This document shows positions 33,715 through 47,084 of a DNA stretch of 64,000 bases, in pieces. The DNA is from Siphonodentalium dalli (Eukaryota > Mollusca > Scaphopoda > Gadilida > Siphonodentaliidae). The position numbers and the translations under genes were made by a program. The stretch lies in the NCBI GenBank assembly GCA_032622095.1, contig CP136065.1, forward strand, positions 95,735,343 through 95,799,342, written 5' to 3'. Positions within the stretch are counted from its first letter, which is position 1. Every line of letters begins with the position of its first letter. Below the pieces are notes generated by a model. That model had not been told where the DNA came from, searched no databases, and saw only the letters and a program-made list of their open reading frames with translations.

Positions 33715-35440
33715 TGACTTTGCAAACAACAATCGGATCTGCATTCCGATCTATGTGATGTAGATACTTTTTGATAATTGCTTTGTGTATTGATGTATTG
33801 TGTAAATATGTTCCCTTTATTGTGTTTAATGGGGTAATAAATGGTCTAATTTAAGATGCACCATCACCGGGCACTACCTGAACAATGCTATCGCGGAAGA
33901 TCGTATGGAAGATAATGGGTTCGAACTTACCTATACCCACCCCTCCAATAAGGCGGTCTACTTATCGACCTAACGAACTATATTTTAACCTATACCTGAG
34001 CAATGCTATCGCGGAAATCAAATATGGAAGATAAATGGGATCGAACTTACCTATACCCACCGCTCCACTAAAGTGGTCTACTTATTGACCTAATGACCTA
34101 TATTTTAATGAGTGATGTAAAGGTTAAAATAGTCAAGTTGAAACAGGTTGAAACAGAAAAAAAACAATGCCCCTACGCTAATGGAATATAGCAACAGGTT
34201 ATTTATATATGTATTGCATGCAAGCGCTACATAATGGTAGACGACAGGAAGAATTTGCGATCGCATTGCTACGGGGTGCATGGTGGTGGAAAACCATCCT
34301 TGAAATTAAACTATATAATATAATATATCATGAGCAAGAATCTTGATGCATGTCGGATGCAAATGGATATCGATCTAAATGGATATTCGATAAAGAAAAT
34401 TGGCATTTTATCTATATACGCCATACACAGAGGACGCTGTGCACATCTTTTACACTGAAGTACCGCATATGTGATTTATTATTCTAATCAGATGTATACT
34501 TTCTGGCACAATTTAGTGCGCACATGTTATCATGCAACTGTCGCCGCGTTTCTTTCCGTCTGAAATGATCCGATAAAGAAAATTGGCATTTTAATAATAC
34601 ACGCCATACAAACAGGATTATGTGTACATCTTTAACGCTGAAGTACCGCATATTTGGGGGTTTTTATTCCAACCAGATAGATACTTTCTGGCACAATTTA
34701 GTGCACACATGTAATATGTTTTCGTGTAACTGTCGCCGTGTTTCTTTACATCTGACATGATCTCCACTTTTCGTTTTGCTTGGTTGGCGAAATTAGAGGC
34801 TAATATGTCAGACGGAGCGAGGCGTTCGGTTGATTAAAGCGTTAAACTAAATAAGGGAGATAACTGATTATATATTAGATGTATGATATTTTAATAGGAA
34901 TTTGGAGTGCTCTCCCTTACATGGACTTTCGTTGTTTGACACGGACATGCGCGTTCTTCATTTTACCTTGCTGTATCATATTGTTTTTGGAATCTTTTGA
35001 TATGGATGTACGTTGATAATTGCTTTATGTGTATATTTATGTAATGTGTAAATATGTCCGCTTTGTTGGGTTAACAAAATCATAGCTAAATTCGATATGC
35101 ACGTGCAATATGTTTAATTTATCGTGTAACTGCGTCGTCGCGTTTCATCCCGCCTGACATTATCTCCACTTTTCGTTACCATTGACTGGCGAAATTAGAG
35201 GATGTGGTGTTAGACGGAGTGAGGCGTGCGACGAGTTAATGCGTTGAACCAAATAAAAGAGACAACCAAATATATTTTCGGTGAATGAAATTTCATAAAC
35301 TATTTGGAGTGCTCTACCCTATACTGGATCTCCCATTATCTGACACAGACATGTGCTATTTTACATTACATTGCCTTATCACTCTGTTTTAACTTTGGAA
35401 CACTTTGATATACAGTATGCACTATAACTCTATTCCGCCC
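33715..35440. repeat. ORF1-ORF2 spacer built of degenerate duplications
   Basis: The 1.86 kb between the ORFs has no coding potential and repeats itself. The TTGATAATTGCTTT...GTGTAAATATG block occurs at about 33,769 and 35,013. The GATAAAGAAAATTGGCATTT...CGCATA block occurs at about 34,388 and 34,572. The GGCGAAATTAGAGG...GGAGTGCTCT block occurs at about 34,785 and 35,190. Such a long, duplicated inter-ORF region is unusual for L1/Tx1-type LINEs. Confidence 0.6.
33876..34111 (-). repeat. Two tandem 118 bp units with tRNA-like features (antisense)
   Basis: ACCTGA(A/G)CAATGCTATCGCG starts at 33,876 and again at 33,994. On the minus strand the first unit reads TTAGGTCGATAAGTAGACCG, with a GGTC/GACC D-arm-like stem, then AAGTTCGAACCC, a box B-like string. 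The T-stem does not pair, so it is not a functional tRNA. A SINE origin is possible. Confidence 0.35.
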
Positions 35441-35560
35441 GATAACCCACACCCATGAAACATCTACCCCTTTCATTTTCCTCTTTTCTTTCCGAATCCG
35501 ACTTAAGTTTGGTGGCATGTGGTGGTTCTTTTGTTGCTGTCATGATGTATCAATCAAAAA

Positions 35561-38500
35561 ATGACTATGGATAGTACAGGAATCAGTACCCTCAATGCTA
35601 GAGGTTTGGGTGAGAGCAGAAAACGTGCCGAGGTTTTTAATTATCTTCGAACACAAAAAAGCTACATTGTATGTTTGCAAGAAACACATTTTACGTCGGA
35701 CTTAGCAGATTCTCTTCAGGTAGAATGGGGTGGAGATATCTATTTTAACTGTTATAATTCTAGATCTCGGGGAGTAGCGTTTCTCTTTAAACGAAGTAAC
35801 GATTTTAATTATATAGTGCACAAAGTTGAAAAGGTTGGAAAGGGGATGGGGCTTGTTATGGATATAACTGTTAGTGGTTCTCGCCTCACGTTAGCTGGAT
35901 GTATGGGCCAAATTCAGATGATCCTTCCTTCTTCGAAAGTATAAAACAGGTAGTATCATTGGAAATGAATCTGCCATTATTTGCGGAGACTGGAACATTG
36001 TCATGAACCAAACGAAAGATACCAAATTTTATTCACATGACAACTGTCCAAAAGCTAGAAAAGCTGTTGAAGAATTGATGGGGGCCCAACGTTTATGTGA
36101 CGTTTGGCGTCGCTTGAAAAACGAATATACGCGATTCACTTTGTGGCCGAAGAACAGAAAAAAAAATTCCCGCTTGGATTATTTTCTAGTTTCGGAACAT
36201 ATCGTTCCGTTAGTTGATCAAATAGTTGTTTTACCAAAAACAGAAAACATTTCAGACCATTGCATGGTAGAAATAACCATAAAATTTAGCAATTTTAAAC
36301 GGGGCAGAGGTTATTGGAAAATGAATAACATGCTATTGGGAGATGAAATCTATAAAGCCGGAGTTAAAAAGAAAATAGGCGATGTTTTAGATCAATACCG
36401 AGTAAACAATGCAAACTTAGAGGGTCGAGAAAATTTTAGTATCAATGATCAACTCCTGTTCGAAATGCTTCTCGTTGAAATAAGAGGGTTTACAATAATG
36501 TTTGCTTCGAGGATTAAAAAAACTAAATTGAACAAACAGGCCAAAATAGAAAAAGTGTTAGAAAATTTACAAATAAATTACGATAAAAACGATACTGCCA
36601 CCTTGCAAAAAATAGAAGAACTGTCGACTAAACTACATGAGTATGAACTTGAAAAACTGAGAGGTTCGATGATTCGAGCTAGAGTAAATATTATAGAGGA
36701 AGGCCCTCAAAGTACTTTTGCTCTCTCGAAAAAAAACGCGTTTTGGAAAGCACGATATTCAAAATCCGTAGGAATGACGATTCTGTTGTCACGGATCAAT
36801 CTGAAATTTTAGTAGAGTTGCGAAAATACTACGAAAAACTATATTCAAAACAAACTTCTGAAATATCTGAAAGTGACTGGTCTGATTTCGCAAATACCAA
36901 CAATATAAAACGTCTTAGCACGGAAGAATCATTTGCCGCGGATGGCAAATTGACGGTAGATGAAATAACTAAAGCGTTATTACAGATGAAATGCAATAAA
37001 TCTCCTGGAATATGTGGTCAAGTTTTACGGTAGAATTTTTTAAATGTTTCTGGGATGAACGTAAAAAGTATTTACTTAACTCTCTAAACATGGCATATAT
37101 GAGCAGAACTTTGTCAATCACACAAAAACATGGTATTTTAAACTGTATACCGAAAAGTGGAAAGGATCATGCTGTATTAGAGAACCAGAGACCACTAACA
37201 TTACTCTTGGTCCCCTATAAAATTCTCACAACTGCCCTTTCGAATAGAATTAAACCTCTATTGGAAATTGTGATTAATAGGGATCAAACAGGATTTATGA
37301 AAGGGAGATTTATTGGAGAAAACATTAGACTGGTAGCAGATATGATCGATTTTACAGAGCTGAATAATCAACCGGGCTGTCTGCTTTTAATCGATTTTCA
37401 GACAGCATTTGACACCTTGTCGTGGGATTTTATACAAAAGACTTTAGAAGAATTTAACTTCGGTACATCTTTCATTAGATGGGTTCGTACTCTTTACACG
37501 GATATATACTCGTCAATCAAACAATATGGTCATCTTTCAGATATAATTAATATACAAAGGGGCTGCAGGCAGGGTGACCTCTATCGCCCTACTTGTTTAT
37601 TCTCTGTGCGGAGATACTGTCAACCCACTTACGAACAAATAATAACATACGAGGAATTAAAGTAGGTGATATTGAAATAAAGCTGACACAATATGCCGAT
37701 GACACATGTTTTCTGCTCGACGGTTCTAATCCCAGCATCATGCATTGCATCAACTCCCTAGAACGGTTTTCAGTAATATCTGGACTAAAGATAAATTTCA
37801 ATAAAACGAAACTTGTGTGGATTGGATCAAAACAGAAATGTCAGACCCCACCCCCTCCAGCTGTCCAGGACTGGTGACTACTTGCAACTTCAAATTACTA
37901 GGTGTTAATTTCGATCTTAATGCGGAAATTATTTTTCACGAAAACTACAGCAATGTGTATCGCCGCATCGAGGAAACAATTTCGGTGTGGAAAAAACGAA
38001 AGTTAACACCCATTGGTAAAATAACAGTAATCAAAACATTTATAATACCCCAATTGAACCATTTTCTCCTATCATTAGAAAATCCTAGTAAAAACTTCGT
38101 TAAGAAGTTAAATACGTTGATGTTTAGCTTCATCTGGGATAAAAAAAAAACGGATAAAATTAAACGCCAGCAACTAGTCCAGGACTACTCGGAGGGGGGG
38201 GGGGGGGGGGGGGGCTTAAAATGATCGATTTAGACACAACCATAGATTCAATGAAAGTATCTTGGATGCGAAGAATTTTATTTACAAATAGCATAACTAG
38301 ATTTGTTTCAAAAAATAACAAAAATACGAATATCAGAGAAATTATGCAATGAAGAATATATTTGTCGGATTTCAAAGAAAATTCAAAAATATAGGTTCTG
38401 GGTCGAAGTCTTATCGGCATGGACAAAATTTAATAAAAAAGTCAACGATTTCAATCGAAATGTGTTATTTCAGTCAGTGTGGTACAATAAGGATATTATC

Positions 38501-39335
38501 ATAAACGGAGACACAATATACATACATAAATGGGAAGCGAAAGGAGTGCATACGATTTTAGATTTTTTTGACGCGAACGGCAACATACTTCAAATCTCAC
38601 AATTCGGTAAGAAATTTTCAATTAAACCGAATTATCTACACTTCATATCTATAACCAAATGTATTATGAAATATATGAAATGCATGAATATATCGAGTCG
38701 AATAATAGCAAAAACACATAGACCTGGTATATCTGATAGCTTCCGTATTATTGCAGGAGTTAAGGGACATCAGTACCTAAAACGCTCAAGCGAAACAACG
38801 AAGTGGCTTGATAAGCTTTCAAATAAGTGGCAAGAATTTTCAATAAAAAATACAATATGGCCTAAATTGACAACTGTGCCGTTTAAATGTGGAACAATAG
38901 AGGTCAAATTAATATGGTTTCAATATAAAATTATTCATAAAATATTAAGTACCAATTCTCTTGTTTCAAAGTTTGTTAAGAATAGTACAAAAAAATGTGA
39001 TTTCTGCAATAAAGAAACAGAAACTATAAAACACCTTTTTTTGGGATTGTTACCTAACACAGATATTCTGGGAAGAGCTGCTTAATGCAATACATATAAA
39101 TATAACAGATCAAAATGTCTTATTGGGATTCTCGACAAATAAAGGTGCATTAAACTTCACGCTAATTTTCATAAAATATTACATATTTCGTTGTAAATTT
39201 CACTACCCCAATAAACCTACTGTTAGATCTTTCATCAGTTATGCAAAAGAATATTATACAATTTTCCAACATGTGGAAAATAAAACTAAATATGCAGATC
39301 GATGGGATATACTGAAACCTATACTGCACCCATAA
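35561..39335 (+). pseudogene. Tx1/L1-type LINE ORF2 (endonuclease, RT, zinc knuckle), frameshifted
   Basis: The endonuclease starts at 35,561 (STLNARGLGESRKR, CLQETHF) and continues after a break near 35,944 with the ICGDWN region near 35,980 and SDHCMVEI near 36,260. The linker spans 36,300-37,000. The RT (37,012-38,224) shows DQTGFMKGRFIGENIRL, IDFQTAFDTLSW, GCRQGD followed by a frameshift, and YADD at 37,692-37,703. The C-terminal part (38,303-39,335) has CDFCNKETETIKHLF and ends KYADRWDILKPIL. There are about seven frame breaks, one at a 21-G run. It is the partner of the ORF1 at 32.8-33.7 kb. Confidence 0.85.
38194..38214. repeat. G21 homopolymer inside LINE ORF2
   Basis: It sits where relatives have the codons for EGGLKM and shifts the frame before LKMIDL. 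Confidence 0.9.
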
Positions 39336-39773
39336 TTACATATGTGGATCTGACACAACATAAAAATCATCGCATGCTACCAACGCCACACACTCTGCTG
39401 ACTACAATTCCTTTCATCTGCACCCCTTTGAACCCCGACACGACACCACTATTAAATGTATCACTGATCCTTCCTTGAAATATGTCACAAACTATACAAC
39501 AATAAGTAGTATTTACTAGATTAATGAACACTATCCCAAACAATGTAGATATATCAATTACATTACTGGCACCGCATCAATACATGAGATCGGAACCAAC
39601 AAAGATCACAATAACCATCGAAAAAACTTTAAGATCTATTCAACTAATAATTATCTTTTACTTTCAGAAGTACAAAACCCTGCCACGTGGGTTCTGCAAT
39701 GGAGATATGTAAAATCGTGGCATATTTCAAAGAACGAATAAACATATAAAAAAAAAATCTTTTCTTCTTTAAA

Positions 39774-39898
39774 GGGGTGGCAGTAAGACAGTCTAGTCTG
39801 ACTATGCCACCCCTCGAATATGCAATATAATATTTGTCAAATGTATTATGCATTAATATGTGTATATTGAAATAAAATATCCTATCCTATCCTATCCT
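39774..39898 (+). other. LINE 3' terminus: hairpin, AATAAA and (ATCCT)n tail
   Basis: GGGGTGGCA (39,774-39,782) pairs with TGCCACCCC (39,805-39,813). AATAAA follows at 39,871 and an ATCCT repeat of four units ends the element at 39,879-39,898. A 3' stem-loop plus simple-repeat tail is a common end for non-LTR elements; assigning it to the LINE above is inference from distance and orientation. Confidence 0.5.
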
Positions 39899-39900
39899 CA

Positions 39901-42030
39901 GTCGTTTTTTGTCCATTAAACTTTCAATTGCAACATCTTTCATTAGTTTGATCTGCAATCAGTAAATGAATAAACTTTATTACAAATCTACCAAATTGTT
40001 ATCAGGATTGCTACATAGTTTTTTAATGGTACATGTATTGACTATTTTGGCAAATTTTATTTAAGCACTGAAGTTGTTTTCTTTTGTCTCAAAACATGAT
40101 AAAAACTGATCCAGGTGGTATTTAATTCCGCTCTGGCATATTAAAAACAAATTTAATTGTTGTTTCGAAAAAAACAAAATGGTTCTACAAATTTAAGTCT
40201 GAATTTTTTTCTTCAAATTATTTACAATAATTTTATTGTAAACAAAATACGATGTCAAACAATCACAATTGAAAAAGTAAGCCTTGTTGAAGTCATATCA
40301 ATTGAATTTTCATTAGTTATTATGGCACCAACACAATTTATTTCTTGTCATTCTGGCTTTCCATAGATGTTTTTTCAAACGTAGATTTGGGTAGTATTTA
40401 CAGTGTTTATTTTTTTAGCCATGAAGCAATATCTACTTCTTGGTATATACACCGTATACACACAAAGCAGTGATATGTACTTTCGAGAAAGAAAAAAATT
40501 TCGGCCAAACGTCGTCTGCTTCAAAGTGCCAATTTAAAACCATCAGGGACTTCTACATGGTGTGTTTCACCTAATTAACTATTTCACTAATAAACATACC
40601 TATTTTGCACAGAAAATTCTGTTGCTTTCTTCAAGTTCAATGCAATCTGCGAAAACGACGGTAAGCACCAAAATGTAAACAAATACAAACGCCTTGTCAT
40701 TCTATGGAAGCCCATATTGGTAATAATATACAAAAACATTTTTATTGCCATCTGACCTAACAATGTTAACCTATTTTGTCACAAATTGTAGATCCCTTTT
40801 CAAAGCTGTCATTGGTACAAGGAATACGCTACAACGAATTCTAGTGTGTCGATGTTCATTAAACCTTTCTAGTTGGCCCACAACATGCATACATGCAAGC
40901 AGCGATGGTTGACGATAACGAAGGCCAGCATGACATATAAATATCTATTGTCAGTGTAGGTCACCTTTGATAACAAATCTCTTGCACTAATGCCATAATG
41001 TGATTTCTGTTAAAAATGGTGTCCTCTCCGAGAAATCAATGGGTGGTGCTTATATTTCACATGACGTTTTTGTGAGAACAGCTTAAACAAAATATTTTTG
41101 AGCCCTTCAAATAGTTACAGTCTTAATAATTATTAAGTAATGTACAATGGATTGGTATATACAGTGTATGCACCAAGAAATGGTTGAACTGAAAATTGTT
41201 GATTAGCTAATAATTTCATGAGAGTGAAATATACTATATAAATGTGTTTTGACACAGTACACAATTAATAAACCTTATGTCAACTAAAGCTGTCATATTA
41301 TATGAATACGTAGTGCTGTTTAACGAAATATTTATTCATTTTAATGATGAAATTATCGGCGAGGACATTTATTTTAACACTTGATCATCTTGGTGACGAT
41401 TTATTATAAAAAGCAAAATGGTTCTACAAATGTAGTCGTAATTGTCCATAATTTCTGCACTTTCCTTATTATTCTTAACACAGGTTTCCCTTTGCATCTC
41501 ATTCTTAATATTGTTTAAGGATAATTCTCGGAGAGGACAGTTTTTGTCCATAATATTTGAGCCAGCAATATAAATTCAATATGATAGATATATTGAGGAA
41601 ACGTGTTTTTTTAAAGTATCACACCATTAACTTAAAACAAAATGTTAGGTTAGGCATCTCATAGTAATATGTATTTGTTTTTCTTGTGAGTGCCAGTTTT
41701 GATAAAAGTTGGAAAATTATGTTTAATGGAAATGTTGCTACTGTCATTAAAATTGGATATCTTTGCAACGGATCAAGCTATTTGCTTCACATTTTCAACA
41801 AATCACTTGGCATCACCATCAAAGGTGGGAGAACTTTTCTTGAAGATGTGAAACCTGGTTTTACCAATAATTAATAACGCATGTGAAAGTTATTTGAATT
41901 GGCCACCTAAAATCAGCCAAATTTATACATATACCACTATAATTTATACAATATGCGCTTTCTTGTCCTGAAAATTTGTCAGTAGTTAGCTGTATATGAG
42001 TGTATTGTGGAGAAATAAATTGGGGATTTT
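39901..42030. other. AT-rich stretch without recognised gene
   Basis: Only short frames. CAAAATGGTTCTACAAAT occurs at about 40,178 and again near 41,416, so a decayed repeat may be present. Confidence 0.5.
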
Positions 42031-42195
42031 ATTTCAAGAACATATTCATTTCTATCATCGTCATCACTGTCATATTTTACTTTATATGCATCACGATCGC
42101 TGTTGTCATCCTCTTTGTCATCATCGTCGGCACCATCACGGTCGCCATCATATCCATCGCCAATGTCGTCATCTTCGTCACCATGACCATGGTGT
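42030..42195. repeat. CAT/ATC-rich imperfect microsatellite
   Basis: Repeated CATCATCGTC-like trinucleotides produce His-rich and Ile/Val-rich artificial frames. Confidence 0.7.
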
Positions 42196-42204
42196 CATCC
42201 CTTT

Positions 42205-42350
42205 ATTATGGAGGTCCAACACTCCGAATGTCATATATTACGAAGGTCCAATAGTCCGAAGGCCCTACATTGCTCAGACCCTATACTACGAATGTCCAAT
42301 GCTCCGAAAGTCCGATTCCACGAAGGTCCGATAGTCTGAATGCCGAATTT
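42205..42350. repeat. Short minisatellite, unit of about 13-16 bp
   Basis: Variants of TACGAAGGTCCAATAGTCCG recur about every 13-16 bp, sometimes with CTCCGAA or CCACGAA joints. No coding role. Confidence 0.7.
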
Positions 42351-42382
42351 ATAATAACCCGGTGTGTTCGCGGCAGTGCTCA

Positions 42383-42425
<43 letters not shown>

Positions 42426-42435
42426 ATATATATAG

Positions 42436-42478
<43 letters not shown>
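42383..42478. repeat. (TA)n microsatellite
   Basis: Nearly pure TA dinucleotide with short CC and GC interruptions near 42,424-42,438. Confidence 0.95.
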
Positions 42479-42481
<3 letters not shown>

Positions 42482-42489
42482 GCACTGTA

Positions 42490-43160
42490 CATATAGTGCA
42501 TTCATTTCTTCAGTTTCAATTTGAGAGCCGAAGATTATATGCAACTTCAGTATATCATGTATGCTACTTAAAGTGATATGAATCACTCCGGTTGTGTGAT
42601 TAAATAGAAATGGACAATAATCTTGCTCAAACTAGTTATATTGATGAATAGTCATCCAAATTTACAACACACATCGCCAGTCTCATATAGTTATTACATG
42701 CAATGACTAGCGATGGCAAAAATCATTGACATTAGTTTATAGCCGATTGTTGCGTCTCGAATCGAGATGTAAATATTTACGATTGAGCGTAATTCAGACG
42801 GTGTTTTCTATGGAGTTGTGTGGTCGATTTCTTTTATATTTTGGGCGATGTTAGTAGAATGCTACATCTCCCAGTTGGCATAGCGCCTGAGCACTAACGT
42901 ATCAGTTTCATGCACACGAACAAGTCAATAACATTTCTTTAATACCTGATGCATATATATGTATGCTCTTGGCACGAGACAAAGTATCTGATACATATTA
43001 ACTCAGCATCGACCTATAACTTCTAACTTCTAGCAATCACGACAACCCCATTAATGTCTAGTTGGCACGGGTGAATGGGGAGTATATTGATTGATCCATG
43101 ATGATGAGCCGGATTCGGTATGGATGAATGGGGAGTATATTGCTCCATGTCCATCTACGT
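42490..43160. other. Stretch without recognised gene
   Basis: Non-coding. GAATGGGGAGTATATTG occurs twice, near 43,073 and 43,125. Confidence 0.5.
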
Positions 43161-43162
43161 GT

Positions 43163-43480
43163 ATCTACCTACCAGGACAACATATCCTGGCGCAAATACA
43201 CACATACTGGACCTATAATACGAAATAGGTACATAATGTGATCATTTGATTCTCAAATAAGCGGACAATGGTTTCATACCCGTTATTTCGTTTTGTGGCG
43301 CGGGCCACAGTGAAAACACATGTTACAGAGCGTACACCTGAAGTCGTGAGTTTGCTTATATGTCATTTTCCGCACATAATCTGCTAAAACTCGCCTCATT
43401 ATGAGTCGATAATGTGACTAAAACGCTCTCATTTTCATTTCCATTATAAGCATATAATGTGCGGATTTTTTGGGAGAACA
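43163..43480 (+). repeat. Dispersed repeat, copy 2
   Basis: It shares in order AACATATCCTGGCGCAAATA, AATAGGTACATAATGTGATC, CGTTTTGTGGCGCGGGCC, CGCCTCATTATGAGTCGATA and a GGGAGAACAGC end with the inverted copy at 47,300-47,662, and its right half with 8985-9145. Confidence 0.75.
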
Positions 43481-44715
43481 GCTTACCAGGACTAGGTAGT
43501 TGAATCAGACATATAACTAAGTTAATAGCATCTATCTACCTGTACAGGTACTGGTTTTCTGATAACAATGTTTATCTAAGTTAGTGGCATCAAGCTATAC
43601 CTACTAATTGGGATTGGAGGACAAGTGTATAGCCTCCTATCAAATGCAATTACCATTATAACACTAATAATAAATTGGGTTGTCAACACAATGGGTATAA
43701 CACATTTATGTATAACATATATACAAGTGTACCTACATCATTTGAAAATAATTTGTAGATGATTTGTAGTCTCACCACCCCCACCAGTTCTTTTAAATCT
43801 AGTTTTACGCCTGAAAACAACATCTTCACTGCTAAATTACGTGTACATGGACGTTGACATTGTCGCCTTTTCCCAGTGGGATACTATAACGAGAATATTC
43901 TGAAAACCACATAACTGACTCAATTGAAATGATATTGCCATCTACATTCCCGAAACATCGTACACTGTTTCAAACACCGAGATACAATCGTTCCGATGCA
44001 GTAATTTCTTAGTTACAGTGAGAAATGAACGACTGCTAGCGTGCTGAAGTAAGTCCGTACTTAATACAGACCTATCGCACACAGCGTTGTGCGGACGTAT
44101 ATCACACATCGTGACATGTTACGTCCGTAATCATTACGGGCGTATATAGCAGCCAAAGATATTAATATGATCATTTTCGTGCATAGTTTTAAGGTTTATA
44201 TTTATAACATAAAATTGTGTCGTCATATAATAATCACTGAAAGTTGAACCCATGTCGCGGCGTGAATTATGTGTACCTTGATATACGTGATGTATACAGT
44301 GGAGGATAACGTCGTGAAAAAATGCACACTCGCGTGGTGTTGCAATTGGTATTCCACGATGTCACCCGGTCGTTTGACTCATCGGTCAATCGTCCTCGTT
44401 GATCTACCGGGAAGTGAATTCGCGCCACATAAATTTCCACAGAAACTCAAGTTTGAAGTTTTCTTTACAATTTAAGCCTCCCTAATATCACAGCGTGTAT
44501 GTATGGGGGTGTTAAACGGTGTGTGGATATTCCCATGTGTACATTGAAACTGAGATGCACAAGACAACGAAATCACCGACTTGTAATTTCATTCTCGAGG
44601 CTGCCTTGTCAGATTTGATACCATCAAACCACTGTTCATACATTTTCTAGACAAAAATAATAATCAGATTCAACAACCCATGAGGCCATTTGTGTGAGGG
44701 TTTCATGGTCGGACA
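43481..44715. other. Stretch without recognised gene
   Basis: Short frames only. Around 44,050-44,145 there are several near-inverted GTCCGTA/TACGGAC-like strings, perhaps a decayed palindromic repeat. Confidence 0.45.
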
Positions 44716-44720
44716 TAGGG

Positions 44721-45135
44721 GCCGGAGTCGTCATCTCAGGTTTAAACCCGGTCTTCGTAAACCTCTAGCTTTAAACCGCCGTGAGTCAGCTAAATCCGTG
44801 GTTTAAATCCGAGACCGCAGGTCTAAGCGACCCATTCGTCATCTCTTGTTTAAACCTGGTCCAGCCAGCCCAGTGGTTTAACAGTAGTGTCTCTGTATCG
44901 TCGAGATAATTGTACTTTCCTAAAGCGGACCGCCTCGTTTTATTGATTGCGAAAATCAGTAATTAAGACAGCGAGCATATTTTTATTGGACAGTTATAAG
45001 CGAGAATCATGTACGGGGATAAGTTTTTGTCAATTTCGATGTTTTTTTGCGTTTTATAAGCTTAAGCCGGCAACTAAACCGTCTAATTCGGCGGTCCAGC
45101 TTTACCGAGGCTAAACTTGAGATTACGAATCCGTC
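44721..45135. mobile_element. Short inverted-repeat element related to the one at 6.45 kb
   Basis: The ends GCCGGAGTCGTCATCTCAGG (44,721 on) and the inverse of 45,110-45,135 match at about 20 of 24 positions. They resemble the ATTCGGCATCTC...GTTTA termini of 6450-8956. The interior has GGTTTAAACC-type palindromes and a second internal terminus-like copy near 44,836. About 415 bp and non-coding. Confidence 0.45.
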
Positions 45136-45139
45136 TTTT

Positions 45140-47000
45140 CTTCATCGCGGTTTTTAGAATTGTCAAACAATCAGCCAAAGGGTGGAGCTGTAAATAATCT
45201 CGAGTGAGGGCGTGTCTAAGTGGCGACTGCCGACTGGTGTTATCATGTCACAGTTGATTCATTTGCACGCGCGCTTTGCTCAGCTATGGACATGTGCCTT
45301 CAATATGATTTTTACAACAATGTTGTGGTCTTCTTTTTTTTTTGCTTGTGGCAACCACAAATACTGGTGTTTTCTACCAATTCATTTGAAGGGTTCAACG
45401 TTTTAATTTGGACATCAAAAACGATGCTACTGCATGCATGACCAGATATGATATACACATAGTTTGCAATCCTAAACTTACATTACTATATGAGTAAAAT
45501 TTGATAATTTATTCTGATGTAGATCATGCCACAAAGCTCTACGCTGGCTACGCCCGCAAATTCCCAAAATATTACACCAGTTCAAAACATGAGAACCTTT
45601 TGATTTTCTGCATTACTGGCAATTTATGATATTGAAAAAAAGCAAAGCAGGAAATATATATCTTTATTAAAAGCTACCCTTCTGCATGGTTGGCCACTTC
45701 CACCGGTTCAGATGCCGCTTCTGATGTGCACTCATAAGCAAATTGCCGCTACTTGACTGACCTCTTGGTCCAGGACTGACTCGATTATGGGGCCTTTATT
45801 CAGCATCAGTGGGGCCTGCGACATCTTTGCGCACATTTTGATCATTTGAACATTTTAATTAAAAAACAACCAAATATTAATGGAAATTTAAATTTTGTTT
45901 TTGTTATACAACTCCTTCGGTGAGTTGTGCACCTCGCGTCCCACTGAATTGGTGGAGTAATCAAAGTTGAAGACGTGCAAATGGGCCCTATATATCAGCA
46001 ATAGTAGTAGTCACATACTTCAAGCATAATTCGAATAACACTCAACATTACATAAAACTGAGAAGACAGGAAAGTAAAGCCATCTATCCGATATTTAATC
46101 TGCAATCATACCTCCAATATCGACCCTAAGGTTCAATTTCCCCTCTTTATTTGAGCTACAGGGAAGGCGGTGACAAGAACTAATTTCGACCGGTGTCTCT
46201 ATTAAGCCCTTCTTTTCTGCAATTTTGATCAGAAATGTATGAATTACCTCTAATGTATCTCACGAGAGAGCCAGCGAAAGCAGGGTCTAATACAACGGTT
46301 AACTCTGGACTGTTGGGCGTCCACAAACGGATTTGTTTGCGATGTTTATCTTCAATCGTGTAAGATTGGTGTAAATAGACAGTTAGAGGGGATTTAATTG
46401 GGATGTACTGATTATGTGACCCTTTATAAAAGCAGATATATGTGTGTCCAGAGCAGTATCACGAATATGACACGATCATAACTTATTTTTGTATCTACGA
46501 CATAAAACCTTTAAAAATCAAATGCTATTGAACAGTATGATATATATGCATAGGTTACTGTGCATAATGTGTAGATCATATTGTCCGTGTCTCAAAATAC
46601 TATTCCGATTAAATTCCATCATTCTGATATATGACATGGCCCCAATACGCTAAGCAAACATGTATGTGCGTTTTCTTTTAGTAATAACCCTAAACAGAAT
46701 CCACTGAAAACTCACATGCATGGGTACTACCAGAAACGATTTCATTTTTCATATTTTGCGCACACCATGAACATAATTCCAGTGCTGTACAAATTGTGTC
46801 TTGGTCAGGACATTTCTAGTATTTGACTCGACTAATTGCAGCCTGTGATATCAGGGAAATGATTATTAATGTATTAATTTGATATACGTTGAAAACATAT
46901 ACTAACTGATAACACACTTTATCTACCGCGTTTGAGAACAAAATTATGGATGCTCTTCTCAGACACCATAATTGCAATTTTTGCTAGGCTGCCGTGTTGA
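45140..47000. other. Stretch without recognised gene
   Basis: Mixed AT-rich sequence. No frame has a supportable motif. Confidence 0.5.
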
Positions 47001-47084
47001 CACTTGCAAGTTCAATCCTCAATATCTGGCCATCAGGACCTTATATTAATGGGACCCAAGGCACTTGCAGTGGGTAAATGTGAG

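Noticed and set aside
33876-34111. Functional tRNA genes on the minus strand
   Set aside because: The D-arm-like stem and box B-like string are present but the T-stem does not pair; kept only as a SINE-like repeat.
41996-42334. His-rich 112-residue frame
   Set aside because: Translation of CAT/ATC simple repeat running into the minisatellite.
42231-42586. YIYIY-rich frames on both strands
   Set aside because: Translation of a (TA)n microsatellite.
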